64,000 nucleotides of DNA from Microbulbifer pacificus (GTDB lineage Bacteria > Pseudomonadota > Gammaproteobacteria > Pseudomonadales > Cellvibrionaceae). The first letter of the stretch is position 1. The number at the start of each line of letters is the position of its first letter. Of the stretch, positions 8,059-17,156 are shown piece after piece. The position numbers and the translations under genes are program-made. The notes below the pieces were generated by a model. The model was not told where the DNA came from, did no database searches, and was given only the letters and a program-made list of their open reading frames with translations. The stretch covers positions 1,216,501 through 1,280,500 of the forward strand of contig NZ_PREV01000026.1 in NCBI RefSeq assembly GCF_002959965.1, given 5' to 3'.

Positions 8059-10008
8059 ATGTCATATTTCATTCCAGAGCGTCGCAAACGCAAATCTCCG
8101 CTGCCGGCAGTCTTCCTCGGCGGCCTCTGTGCCTTTGCGCTTTACTACGCCTTCAATGCCAATGAGCAAACGGTACCGGTGCTGCCGGAAAATGCCGTGC
8201 GCCCGCACCTGGTGAACTGGCTGGAGGACAATCCGGACGCATGGCCTGCCCAAGACCCGATCTTCAATCCGGTGGCGGTGCGCCGCATTTACCGTCGCAC
8301 CGATTATCGGCTGTTATGGTTCGATAACTACAACCTGAGCGACACCGCCAACGACCTGCTCAAGCAGCTCACGGCTTCGAGCTCGGGCAATCCCAGCAGC
8401 ATGGTGGACTATCGCTATCACCTGGGATACTTCGACCGCACCCTGCGCGATACCCCGCAGCGGCTGCAGATGGCGGCGGTGCTGGACGTGTTGCTCACCG
8501 ACGCGTTCATTTCCTACGCCCAGGACATCCAGCTCGACAAACTCAGCCCCGATGCGCCGAAAAACCATCCGCGCATACGCGGCCGGGACATCACTCCGGT
8601 GAACCTTACCGAAGGCGGGTTCCAGATGGTCAGCGCCCGCGGCAACGCACCAGAGGAAATTCTCTACGCCGCCGCGGATAGCGGGCGCCAGTACTTCCGC
8701 GGCTATAACCGCGAGAGCCAGAACACGCAGGCCGTCAACCGCTCACGCTATGTCACCCAGGGTGGCAGTTATAGCTACGGTACCGGCAGCTACGCGCCGC
8801 GCTATTCGACCCGCGCTTACCCCCAGTCTTACCCTCGGGTAATGCCAAACTTCCGCAATCTGCAGAGTGAGGGCTCCGGAATCGCGCCATCTCACGGCGC
8901 CCCATCCCACGGCGAGGGTATGCTGCTCGAGGAAAACACCCCGTTCGGCAGCGACGCCCAGGCCCTGCGCGAGCAGCTGGCGCGCTATCGCGAGATGGCC
9001 AACAGCGGCCAGTGGCGGCCACTGCCGGCGGGACCGGCGATGACTCTGGGTGCCAAACATGCCAACGTCGTTCACCTGCGCAACATGCTTTCCCTGTACG
9101 GTGACTATCACAGCTACAGCGGCAACTTCGGCAGCAACAAGTTCGACCAGCCGCTGCACGACGCGGTGGTGCGCTTCCAGATACGCCACGGCCTCAAACC
9201 CGATGGCATCGTGGGCAAGCAGACCCGGGAGCGCATGAACCTGTCCCCGTCCGCCCGCGCCCATATCATCGAGACCAACATCCGCCGTCGCGAGAAACTG
9301 CCCGCGGATCTCGGCAGCCGCTTTATCCAGGTTAACGTGCCCGCCTACACCCTCAACTATGTAGAGCAGGACCGGATCAAGCTGTCGATGAACGTGGTCG
9401 TGGGCAAAAAGATCCACCAGACGCCGGAAATCAATACCCGCGTCGCCCGCGTGGTATTCAATCCCACCTGGACCGTGCCCCGCAGTATCCTGGTCAACGA
9501 GATCCTGCCCAAAGCCCGTGCCAACCCGCACGGTATGGAAAACATGGGCTACCGGGTCGTCAACGGCAGCGGGGACTATCTGCCACTGACCTCCCAGAAC
9601 CTGAAATCCGCTGCTGCCGGTGGTTTCCTCATGCGTCAGAAGGGTGGGGAACAGAACATCCTCGGTCGGGTGAAATTCGAAATCCCCAACTCGGATGACA
9701 TCTACCTCCACGACACCCGCGCCAAAAGTCTGTTCGGCCTCACCGATCGCGATTACAGCCACGGCTGTGTGCGTCTGGCGAAACCGCGCCAGCTGGCCGA
9801 GATTCTGCTGCGTGATGAACCCGGCGACTGGAGCCGTTACCGTATCGAGCAGCTGACCACTGGCGACGAGACCACCGAGGTGAAGATGAGCCAGAATGTG
9901 AAGGTCTACGTGACCTACTGGACAGCCTGGGTGGATGGCCAGGGCCGGATGCACTTCCGCCCGGACATCTACGGCAAGGACGGTCTCGCCGCCAACCAGT
10001 TCGACTGA
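8059..10008 (+). CDS. YcbB/LdtD-type L,D-transpeptidase (first of three)
   Basis: This 649-residue enzyme would form 3-3 crosslinks between meso-diaminopimelate residues of peptidoglycan. An N-terminal membrane anchor (about 14-30) follows a basic start. A region resembling the YcbB scaffold domain spans about 50-190, and a Tyr/Ser/Gly-rich linker about 220-290. A peptidoglycan-binding domain with PDGIVGKQT precedes the YkuD catalytic domain (about 418-580), where YSHGCVRL carries catalytic Cys570. It is the longest of the three paralogues and the only one that clearly keeps the scaffold region. Confidence 0.93.
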   Translation: MSYFIPERRKRKSPLPAVFLGGLCAFALYYAFNANEQTVPVLPENAVRPHLVNWLEDNPDAWPAQDPIFNPVAVRRIYRRTDYRLLWFDNYNLSDTANDLLKQLTASSSGNPSSMVDYRYHLGYFDRTLRDTPQRLQMAAVLDVLLTDAFISYAQDIQLDKLSPDAPKNHPRIRGRDITPVNLTEGGFQMVSARGNAPEEILYAAADSGRQYFRGYNRESQNTQAVNRSRYVTQGGSYSYGTGSYAPRYSTRAYPQSYPRVMPNFRNLQSEGSGIAPSHGAPSHGEGMLLEENTPFGSDAQALREQLARYREMANSGQWRPLPAGPAMTLGAKHANVVHLRNMLSLYGDYHSYSGNFGSNKFDQPLHDAVVRFQIRHGLKPDGIVGKQTRERMNLSPSARAHIIETNIRRREKLPADLGSRFIQVNVPAYTLNYVEQDRIKLSMNVVVGKKIHQTPEINTRVARVVFNPTWTVPRSILVNEILPKARANPHGMENMGYRVVNGSGDYLPLTSQNLKSAAAGGFLMRQKGGEQNILGRVKFEIPNSDDIYLHDTRAKSLFGLTDRDYSHGCVRLAKPRQLAEILLRDEPGDWSRYRIEQLTTGDETTEVKMSQNVKVYVTYWTAWVDGQGRMHFRPDIYGKDGLAANQFD

Positions 10009-10235
10009 TCCCCGCGCCAGTCGCACTGTAACTCCACTTCTCTCACTGCCCACCGCACTGCCGGGTGGAGAAACCGCCCGGCAGTTATTCCGAAAGCACC
10101 CGAAGTTCTCCCCGCGCATATCCCAATCTTATTTGGCGCCAATCCAGTCACAAGTTACCAATTACGTACACAGACGTTGCCCTCGGCACTCCGTGTGGAT
10201 TCATGGTTTTGTGGTTGACAGTTCAGGGGTCAGAG

Positions 10236-11567
10236 ATGGGAAACAAACTGGGTCTTCCGTTGAGTTTCAGCGCCGCCGTGCTGCTGTCACTTACCGCGGA
10301 AGCAGTGGCTAACCAGTCATCGACACAGGGGAACACAACCGGCGCATTCGCACCCACAGCGGCAAGCCCGCCCATATCTTACAGCCCGTTCACGCCCTAC
10401 GGGCGCCAGTACGCCCTGATGCGTGAAGAGCTCGCCCGCTACCGCGCACTCAGCGAGGGCGACCAGTGGCAACCGCTGCCCGATGGACAGACACTCGCCC
10501 CCGGTGTGCGCGACGCGCGAGTCAAGCTGCTGCGCAGCCTGCTGATGCAGTACGGCGATCTGCCCCTGGGAGAAGACATGGCATCGGCGATGCAGTCCAC
10601 AGACGCTGCAAGCGCCGAGCGGGGAAAAGGTTCCGCAGAGCTCTATGACCAACCACTGCGCCAAGCCGTCGAGCGTTTTCAACGCCGCCATGGGCTGCGC
10701 GCGGACGGCATCGTCGACCGCGCTACCCGCGAACACCTCAACACACCGCCAGCGCGCCGACTCCTGACGCTGGAGGCCAACCTGCGGCGCTGGCAGAAAA
10801 TGCCGAAGGATCTCGGCCCCCGGTACATTCTGGTCAATATTCCCGAGTACACCCTGCGCCTGATGGACGGTGAGCAGGAGCAGTACCGCATGCGGGTCGT
10901 GGTGGGCAAAACCGAACATCCCACCCCGCAGCTCAGCACCCGTATGACTCAAGTGGTGTTCAACCCCACCTGGACCGTGCCGCGCAATATCGCCGTGCGC
11001 GAACTGCTGCCCAAGGGCGGCGCCAGCCTCAGTGCGGGTGGTTATCGCCTGGTCAACAATCGCGGCAAATCCGTTCCGTTCAGCGGCGGCAACCTGCACG
11101 CCCTGCGCCTCGGCAGCGTGACGCTGCAACAGCGCGGGGGAGAAGGTAATGCTCTGGGGCGCTTCAAGTTCGTCATCCCCAACCGACAGGCGATCTTCCT
11201 GCACGACACCCAGAAGAAATCGCTGTTCAGTCGCAGCCAGCGCGCTTTCAGTCACGGCTGTATACGTCTGGAAAAACCCCAGGAACTGGCGCGGATCATT
11301 CTCGCCAGCCAGACCTCAGAGCCCGACAAGTGGAACGACGAGCGGCTGACCCAATACACCAGCGGCAGCCGCACCCGCTCCGTCACGCTGGAACAGCCTA
11401 TCCCCGTCCACATCGCCTACTGGACCGCATGGGTGGACGAAGACGGCCAGTTGAATTTCCGCCCGGACATTTATGGCCGCGATCGCCCGGATGGCGACAC
11501 AACCACTGAGAACACCGCCAGTGCGGATTCTGCAGACGGTGAAGATCCGCGCGCCGCAGAAGAGTGA
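10236..11567 (+). CDS. YcbB/LdtD-type L,D-transpeptidase (second of three)
   Basis: The ATG at 10236 was chosen over a start 171 bases upstream because it follows AGGGG and yields a signal peptide (MGNKLGLPLSFSAAVLLS). The 443-residue product has a peptidoglycan-binding domain (HGLRADGIVDRAT) and a YkuD domain with FSHGCIRL holding catalytic Cys342. It lacks most of the N-terminal scaffold region of the first paralogue. The core motif NPTWTVPR is shared with both neighbours. It ends in an acidic, Thr-rich tail that the others do not have. Confidence 0.92.
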   Translation: MGNKLGLPLSFSAAVLLSLTAEAVANQSSTQGNTTGAFAPTAASPPISYSPFTPYGRQYALMREELARYRALSEGDQWQPLPDGQTLAPGVRDARVKLLRSLLMQYGDLPLGEDMASAMQSTDAASAERGKGSAELYDQPLRQAVERFQRRHGLRADGIVDRATREHLNTPPARRLLTLEANLRRWQKMPKDLGPRYILVNIPEYTLRLMDGEQEQYRMRVVVGKTEHPTPQLSTRMTQVVFNPTWTVPRNIAVRELLPKGGASLSAGGYRLVNNRGKSVPFSGGNLHALRLGSVTLQQRGGEGNALGRFKFVIPNRQAIFLHDTQKKSLFSRSQRAFSHGCIRLEKPQELARIILASQTSEPDKWNDERLTQYTSGSRTRSVTLEQPIPVHIAYWTAWVDEDGQLNFRPDIYGRDRPDGDTTTENTASADSADGEDPRAAEE

Positions 11568-11582
11568 AAAATGGGGGTATCC

Positions 11583-13058
11583 ATGCACCAGAAGACCACG
11601 CGCGACAGCAACAAACCTGCTCAGCGCAACCCGTTAAGCATCCGCGCCCGGCATGTTTCAATGATCGCCGTGCTCGGCTACTGCGCCTTGCTGCCGCTGG
11701 CGGAATTCGCCCGCGGCGACACCCCACCGCCCCCTTCGGAAATCACTCAGGATGCGGCGGGTATCCCCGCACAATCCAGCCGGGCAACAGGTCTGGCTGC
11801 ACACGCCGATGAAATAGTGAATGACCCCGACATTGCGGTGAATGCCGAAGCCGACGACACCTCCCCCAATTCAACGGGTGAGGCCGAATCAGAACCCGAG
11901 CCCAAAGCTGGCGATACCCCGGTGACTTCCGCCAAACCCACCTCCGGGCCTACACCTCATCCCCTTTCTGAAGCGACACGCCCCGGAGACAAAGACAGCG
12001 CCATTGACTTCGCCACCGCCGGAAATGCCCTGCGGGAACAGGCCGCGCGTTATCGTTCACTCGCGGACCACTGGCAGGCCATAGCACCCGGCGCGCCGCT
12101 GAAGCCCGGTGACCGGAGCCCCAGGGTGGCGCAGCTGCGCAAACTGCTGCAGCAGTTTGGGGACTACCATGGACAACCGGGACCGGTGAGCGCGCGCGAT
12201 GACGATCTCCAGCGTTTCGACGCGGGGCTGCAAATAGCGGTGGAATCCTACCAGCGCCGTCACGGCATGGAGATTACGGGCCGCGTGGACAAAGCCACCC
12301 TCAAGGAATTGGCACGCACACCACAGGAGCTGGCGAGACAACTGGAACTGAATGCCGAGCGCTGGGACAAACTTCCAGCTGCCCCCGGCGACCGCTACAT
12401 TTTCGTGAATGTACCCGACTATCAGCTTCAGCTGATCGATCAGAACAAGGTCGTGCTGAGCATGAAAACCGTGGTGGGGAAAAGCAGCAAACGCACCCCG
12501 GAGATGATCAGCAAGGTAGTGTCCGTGGTGTTCAATCCAACCTGGACCGTACCCCGCAGTATTCTGCTCACCGACCTGCTACCCAAGGCCCGCAACAATC
12601 CGGAAGCCATGCACAGGCGAGGTTATCGGGTGGTGAAATACGGTACCAACACCACCACCCCCATCAGCGAAAAAGGCATTGAGAGCGCCGCCAGTGGCAA
12701 AGCGACCCTGCGCCAGATCCCGGGGCCCGGCAACACTCTGGGACGGGTGAAATTCGTGATCCCCAACAAACAGGCAATTTTCCTGCATGACACCCAGGCC
12801 CAGAGTCTGTTCGAGCATCGCCATCGCGCCTTCAGCCACGGCTGTATCCGCCTGCAGCAGCCGGAGGAGCTAGCATACGCCCTACTCGGCCCACAGGGCT
12901 GGGACCGCACCCAGGTCGCACAGACCGCCATGGGCGACGAATCCGTCACCATCAAGGTAGAAAATCCACCAAAACTCTTCATTACCTACCTGACCGCCTG
13001 GGTGGACGCACTGGGGCGGGTGCAGTTCCGGCCGGACATCTACCACCGGGATCAGTGA
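11583..13058 (+). CDS. YcbB/LdtD-type L,D-transpeptidase (third of three)
   Basis: The ATG at 11583 is preceded by GGGGGT at good spacing; another ATG twelve bases upstream overlaps that site. The 491-residue protein has an N-terminal hydrophobic segment (about 25-42), then a roughly 100-residue low-complexity linker rich in Pro, Glu, Asp and Thr. A peptidoglycan-binding domain (HGMEITGRVDKAT) and a YkuD domain follow, with FSHGCIRL and Cys421. It starts 15 bases after the second paralogue, so the two are probably cotranscribed. The long linker could let it reach distant peptidoglycan. Confidence 0.92.
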   Translation: MHQKTTRDSNKPAQRNPLSIRARHVSMIAVLGYCALLPLAEFARGDTPPPPSEITQDAAGIPAQSSRATGLAAHADEIVNDPDIAVNAEADDTSPNSTGEAESEPEPKAGDTPVTSAKPTSGPTPHPLSEATRPGDKDSAIDFATAGNALREQAARYRSLADHWQAIAPGAPLKPGDRSPRVAQLRKLLQQFGDYHGQPGPVSARDDDLQRFDAGLQIAVESYQRRHGMEITGRVDKATLKELARTPQELARQLELNAERWDKLPAAPGDRYIFVNVPDYQLQLIDQNKVVLSMKTVVGKSSKRTPEMISKVVSVVFNPTWTVPRSILLTDLLPKARNNPEAMHRRGYRVVKYGTNTTTPISEKGIESAASGKATLRQIPGPGNTLGRVKFVIPNKQAIFLHDTQAQSLFEHRHRAFSHGCIRLQQPEELAYALLGPQGWDRTQVAQTAMGDESVTIKVENPPKLFITYLTAWVDALGRVQFRPDIYHRDQ

Positions 13059-13168
13059 CCAGAACGGGGAGTCTGGTATCAAACGCGTACTACGGCATCC
13101 GTTGCTCGCAGAAGTGAGCATATTGTCCGTCCCGAGCATCCGCGTTTCACGTCATTTTTTATCACCGA

Positions 13169-13208
13169 CGTGGCTTTGGCGGCTGGCCTGACGGCCGCCA
13201 AAGCCACG
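13169..13208. repeat. 15-bp perfect inverted repeat
   Basis: The arms are 13169-13183 and 13194-13208, perfectly complementary, around a ten-base loop. The left arm contains GGCTTTGGCGGC. It could end transcription of the LD-transpeptidase genes, but no T-run follows on either strand, so a factor-independent terminator is not clear. A protein-binding palindrome or an mRNA-stabilising hairpin are alternatives. Confidence 0.6.
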
Positions 13209-13431
13209 GCTCGGGCCGCTTCGGCAATCCGTTCTTCACTCCCCACCCGCAATTGCGGAAAAATTGAACCGCTCAGTCGCAAAAAAATAAAGTTCCGCAA
13301 ATGACAACGTTGTCACTCCTTTTCACAGAGGTCCCCGTTGTTCTCGGGCAAAAATAGTCCACTACCCATAGGCTGCTAGAAAAAAATAACAAGTCTATTT
13401 TTTGATCAATGCGTCATTAGCAGCGGTCGGT

Positions 13432-13460
13432 TTGTAACCAAAGATTATTTTTTGTACAGT
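13432..13460 (+). promoter_or_regulatory. Candidate sigma-70 promoter of mepK
   Basis: TTGTAA at 13432-13437 and TACAGT at 13455-13460 are separated by exactly 17 bases in an AT-rich block. The predicted transcript would have a leader of about 85 bases before mepK. This is a pattern match only. Confidence 0.45.
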
Positions 13461-13550
13461 GCTGCCATGTCGAGTTGGCACGGGAAGCCACTCAAGATTC
13501 AGAGGATTTGACAGGACCACTCACTACTAAACCAAAGGCGGTAACAGGGT

Positions 13551-14084
13551 ATGAAAGAACTTTCCAGACGCAGGTTTTTGGCAGTTTCTGCAGCTACCGC
13601 GGCGGCGGTTTCAGCCGGCCCCGCACTGGCAAAAGTAGGCACGTCGCGCAACCTCAAGATGCGCAACCTGCACACAGGTGAACGCCTGAACGCCGCCTAC
13701 TGGGCGGAGGGCGATTACGACAGCAGCGGCCTGAAGCAATTCAACCGTCTGCTGCGGGACCACCGCGCCAATGAAGTGACACGTATGGACCCGAAACTGT
13801 TCGACATCGTGTACAAGCTGAAAGAGAAACTGAACTTCAACGGCGAAGTAGAGATTATCTCCGGCTACCGTTCGCCGAAGACCAACGCGAAGCTGCGTGC
13901 AGCGGGTCGCGGTGTGGCGCGTCGCAGCTACCACACCCGCGGAATGGCACTGGACATCCGCATGCCGGGTGTTCCGCTGGCCAAACTGCGCCAGGCGGCG
14001 CTGGATCTGAAGGCCGGCGGTGTGGGCTACTACCCGAAAAGCAACTTCGTACACGTAGACACCGGCCCGGTTCGCCGCTGGTAA
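13551..14084 (+). CDS. mepK: MepK-like murein endopeptidase (YcbK/DUF882), Tat-exported
   Basis: This 177-residue protein belongs to the YcbK/peptidase M15-like family; E. coli MepK cleaves 3-3 crosslinks made by L,D-transpeptidases. The N-terminus MKELSRRRFLAVSAA carries a twin-arginine motif and ends near AGPALA. Metal-binding residues of the LAS fold are visible: SGYRSPKTN, His128 and Asp135 in HTRGMALD, and His168 in FVHVDTG. It follows three LD-transpeptidase genes, echoing ycbB-ycbK adjacency in E. coli. Maker and cutter of the same bond are therefore linked, though a possible own promoter separates them. Confidence 0.93.
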   Translation: MKELSRRRFLAVSAATAAAVSAGPALAKVGTSRNLKMRNLHTGERLNAAYWAEGDYDSSGLKQFNRLLRDHRANEVTRMDPKLFDIVYKLKEKLNFNGEVEIISGYRSPKTNAKLRAAGRGVARRSYHTRGMALDIRMPGVPLAKLRQAALDLKAGGVGYYPKSNFVHVDTGPVRRW

Positions 14085-14107
14085 GCTCTACGGCCAGACC
14101 GAAAACG

Positions 14108-14138
14108 AAAAAACCCAGGCAGTGCCTGGGTTTTTTTG
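14108..14138. terminator. Bidirectional rho-independent terminator
   Basis: Arms AAACCCAGGC and GCCTGGGTTT surround a three-base loop, followed by seven Ts on the plus strand and the matching A-run on the other side. It sits between the convergent mepK and imelysin genes and can serve both. Confidence 0.9.
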
Positions 14139-14158
14139 TGTGCGGCCAAGGGCCTTTG

Positions 14159-15376
14159 TTATTCCACGGGCGCCTGCAGATTCACCGGTGTCATATCCTC
14201 GTCCCGCGCAGGGACTCGCGTATCACCGGAGATAAGACCAATCAGCGTATCTATCTGGTCACGGCTGCGCTGCAGCTCCGCAGGGGCGGCCAGTTCGATG
14301 GGGTCTTCCATCTTGAGCAACCGCTCTTCCAGCTCACCGAAGGCCTGCGCCAGCGCCGCGGTCTGGTGCTGGTCGAGCAACAGATCGGCGAGCCCATTAC
14401 CACCTTCCGGCAACCAGCACGCCTGCAGGTTGCGCAACATCGCCAACAGCGCCTGTTTGGAATCCGCAGCGAGCGGACTTTCCACATCGCTCTCCGAGCT
14501 CTCCGGGATGCGCGGTAACACCTCGTTGCGCAACATACTCAGATGCGCCGAACGTATCCACTGCACCCGCGCCACCGGTGCCTGCGCCAGATAGCGCTGT
14601 GACAGGTCATTGGCAGTCAGCGGCCAACGCGCAGCGAGCGCGGCCATGTCTTCGTCGATGCCCTGGGCGATAAGGCGGGTCAGCTCGCGACGGCGGTTGG
14701 CCGCCTGAGCCAGCGGCTGCTCACCGCCGCTGGCGGCAACAAACTGTTCCGCACTGCGCTCACTGGTAGGCCCCCAGAGCATGACCTCCAGGGCGTGGAA
14801 GCCAGTACTCGCCTCTTCGTGGGCAGTGAGGCGGTGCTGTTTGCGCAGGTTGGCCAGTGTCAGTTCAATCGCGGTATCGTTGACGATGCCGCTGTTGGAG
14901 TAGCCCGGTACCGTGTCCAGATACCCGGCCTGAGCCGGCCAGCTATTCAGGGCCAGCAACAGCTCGTTGCCCTCCTGCTGCAGCTCGGCGGGAGAAAAGG
15001 CCACCTTGATAAACGGCATAGATGCCGCCAGTTCGCGGTGCGCGTCCAGCCATGCCAGTTTTGCCGCTTCCAGATGATCTTCCGTCGGCGACTCCAGCAA
15101 CTGCGTTACCGCGCGGGCAAGAGCCTGGGCCGCGGCCTGGGCATCGGTTACCTGCACCTGTCCGGCCTGCCAGTACTCGCTGGAGAAGGCATCGGCCGCG
15201 GTCTCATTAATCGCGGCGGTGGGCGCCACCGGCGCGCTCTGTTCCACTTCGGTTTCCGCCGGTTTGCGCTCACAACCGGCGCCGGCAAACAACAGCGCGC
15301 ACACGGCAACGGCCAGAGCTGCGCGAGGAAACAAAATTCTGCGGGTAGATAGATGCTTGTCGATTGCGTTTTTCAC
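14159..15376 (-). CDS. Imelysin-family lipoprotein
   Basis: The 405-residue protein has a lipoprotein signal with lipobox LFAGAGC (Cys35) and a helical imelysin domain. The family motif GxHxxE is present as GFHALE (Gly192, His194, Glu197). Imelysin proteins are periplasmic or membrane-anchored, often iron-regulated, and thought to bind or sense metal rather than cleave protein. The usual partner genes (a di-haem oxidoreductase and a second imelysin) are absent next to it. The substrate is unknown. Confidence 0.88.
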   Translation of the reverse strand: MKNAIDKHLSTRRILFPRAALAVAVCALLFAGAGCERKPAETEVEQSAPVAPTAAINETAADAFSSEYWQAGQVQVTDAQAAAQALARAVTQLLESPTEDHLEAAKLAWLDAHRELAASMPFIKVAFSPAELQQEGNELLLALNSWPAQAGYLDTVPGYSNSGIVNDTAIELTLANLRKQHRLTAHEEASTGFHALEVMLWGPTSERSAEQFVAASGGEQPLAQAANRRRELTRLIAQGIDEDMAALAARWPLTANDLSQRYLAQAPVARVQWIRSAHLSMLRNEVLPRIPESSESDVESPLAADSKQALLAMLRNLQACWLPEGGNGLADLLLDQHQTAALAQAFGELEERLLKMEDPIELAAPAELQRSRDQIDTLIGLISGDTRVPARDEDMTPVNLQAPVE

Positions 15377-15467
15377 GTGCTTTTCCGAATCTATGGGTTC
15401 CGAGTGCCTAGTGGTCCATGCGGCGGCAGTTGTGTAACCGTTCGCTTTGTCTGACGGGTAAACCCGC

Positions 15468-16160
15468 TCAAATGTCCATCGCGCTGGCGAACGCCTCGCT
15501 GTCGCCGCGCAGGCTGATTACCTGCCAGCCACGACTCAGTGCCTCGTCGCGCAGCCGCGCGTCCGGGTCCACGGCGACCGGGTGTTCCACCCGCGACAGC
15601 AGCGGCAGGTCGTTGATGGAATCGCTGTAAAACCATTTCTCACCGCGGGCATACTGCGGGTGCTGCTCCAGCCACAGTTGCAAACGCACGACCTTGCCCT
15701 CCTGGAAACAGGGATGCCCCGCAACCTGGCCGGTAAACCGGCCATCCACTTCCTCCGGCTCCGTGGCCAGCAGCGTATCCACTCCCAGCCGTGCGGCAAT
15801 CGGTTCCACCACAAAGCGATTAGTGGCAGTGATGATCATGATGTGGTGGCCGGCGTCGCGATGCCGCTGAATCAGCGTTTCGGCGTGGGGCAGCCAGATC
15901 TCGCTGATCACCTCCTGCATGAACTCCCGCTGCAGGTTCTGCAGCTGGCCGCGGGACAACTGTGCCAGCGGCTCCAGCGCAAATGACAGATAGGCAAAAA
16001 TATCCAGCTCACCGCTCTGATAGTCGCGGTAGAAACGGTCGTTTTCACTGCGGAAACGCTCGCCGTCCACACAGTCGCGCGCCACCAGGAACTCTCCCCA
16101 GGCGTGATCGCTGTCGCCGCTTATCAGGGTGTTATCCAGATCAAAAATCGCCAGCTGCAC
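15468..16160 (-). CDS. HAD-superfamily phosphatase (subfamily IB, SerB-like)
   Basis: The 230-residue protein opens with the HAD motif I FDLDNTL (Asp7, Asp9). Motif II is seen in IITATNRF and motif III/IV in GEKWFYSDSINDLPLL. The helical cap after motif I fits subfamily IB, with phosphoserine-type and some histidinol-phosphate phosphatases. It is divergent from rppH-ptsP, the same neighbourhood as in Pseudomonas. The substrate cannot be decided from sequence alone. Confidence 0.9.
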   Translation of the reverse strand: MQLAIFDLDNTLISGDSDHAWGEFLVARDCVDGERFRSENDRFYRDYQSGELDIFAYLSFALEPLAQLSRGQLQNLQREFMQEVISEIWLPHAETLIQRHRDAGHHIMIITATNRFVVEPIAARLGVDTLLATEPEEVDGRFTGQVAGHPCFQEGKVVRLQLWLEQHPQYARGEKWFYSDSINDLPLLSRVEHPVAVDPDARLRDEALSRGWQVISLRGDSEAFASAMDI

Positions 16161-16426
16161 AAAAATCTCCTTAATTGACTATAGGGCACAGGGGGCATTT
16201 TTGACGCCCGACATTTCCATTCTCGGCCAGCCCTATCGGGTACACCCCGCCAATTGCGGAGAAGTACCAAGGCGGGAGATTTTACCCCGACAGCGCCGGG
16301 CTGACACCGACCGGCTTCACTGAATTGCCGTAAATCAGTCCCTGTGGAACAATGCAGAACATTATGGTGTGCAGGGTATCCAATGAACCCTGAGAATCCG
16401 CACCGCGAAAATTTGAGGACGGCATT

Positions 16427-17077
16427 TTGGGCGACGGCAAGCAGACATCCGCCGGGCGAAAGAACCGCCGCAGACCCTCCAGTCCCTCCGCGCAACAGGA
16501 TAAATCCGGCGGCAGACCAGCCCGCAGGCCGGGCGCGGAGACCACTGGTACCGTTTCGGACAACAGCAGCAACATCGACAGTGAGGGTTTTCGCCCCAAC
16601 GTCGGCATTATTGTCCTGAACGAGCGCGGCCAGGCCCTCTGGGCACGCAGGGTGGGCGGCAAGGACGCGTGGCAATTTCCCCAGGGGGGCATCAACCCCG
16701 GAGAGACCGCGGAACAGGCGCTGTATCGCGAACTCTACGAGGAGATCGGACTGACGCGCAGTCAGGTCACCATGCTCGGCTGCACCCGCGGCTGGTTGCG
16801 CTATCGCCTGCCCCAGAGGCTGGTGCGCAAGCGCTCCGAGCCACTGTGCATTGGCCAGAAACAGCGATGGTTTCTGCTGCAGCTGAACGCCGATGAAAGC
16901 AACATCAGTTTCAACAACGGCTACAAACCGGAATTTGATCACTGGCGATGGGTGAGTTACTGGCACCCGTTGACCAAGGTGGTGACCTTCAAGCGGGAGG
17001 TCTACCGGCGCGCGCTCACCGAGCTTGCCCCCACTCAGTTACAACTGGAAAGACGCTGGCTGAATCGCCACCAGTAA
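16427..17077 (+). CDS. rppH: RNA pyrophosphohydrolase, with non-ATG start and N-terminal extension
   Basis: RppH removes pyrophosphate from 5' triphosphate RNA and so triggers mRNA decay. The Nudix box [20 protein letters not shown] is intact, and the family core begins at [14 protein letters not shown]. No ATG or GTG lies in frame before this core. The open frame starts after a stop at 16391, and the first possible start is TTG at 16427, behind GAGGAC. That gives 216 residues with about 49 extra basic, Ser/Pro-rich residues. An ATC at 16574 would be the alternative conventional-length start. The start is uncertain; the enzyme call is firm. Confidence 0.9.
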   Translation: MGDGKQTSAGRKNRRRPSSPSAQQDKSGGRPARRPGAETTGTVSDNSSNIDSEGFRPNVGIIVLNERGQALWARRVGGKDAWQFPQGGINPGETAEQALYRELYEEIGLTRSQVTMLGCTRGWLRYRLPQRLVRKRSEPLCIGQKQRWFLLQLNADESNISFNNGYKPEFDHWRWVSYWHPLTKVVTFKREVYRRALTELAPTQLQLERRWLNRHQ

Positions 17078-17156
17078 CTCCGTGCCCACCCCGGCGAGTG
17101 CCGGGCACCACAGGCAGGCACCGGCCCAGCGGGGCTCCGCCACAGCGCGGGGCCGA

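Larger units (their letters stand above)
13059..13550. other. Intergenic region between the third LD-transpeptidase and mepK
   Basis: This 492-base gap has no convincing gene. It holds a 15-bp perfect inverted repeat (13169-13208), an A/T-rich block at 13376-13455 and a candidate promoter for mepK (13432-13460), each listed separately. Composition changes from GC-rich to AT-rich midway. Confidence 0.5.

Noticed and set aside
8743..10119. 458-codon minus-strand frame opposite the first LD-transpeptidase
   Set aside because: Long antisense frames are common in GC-rich genes. It has no recognisable motif, and the plus strand encodes a complete YkuD enzyme.
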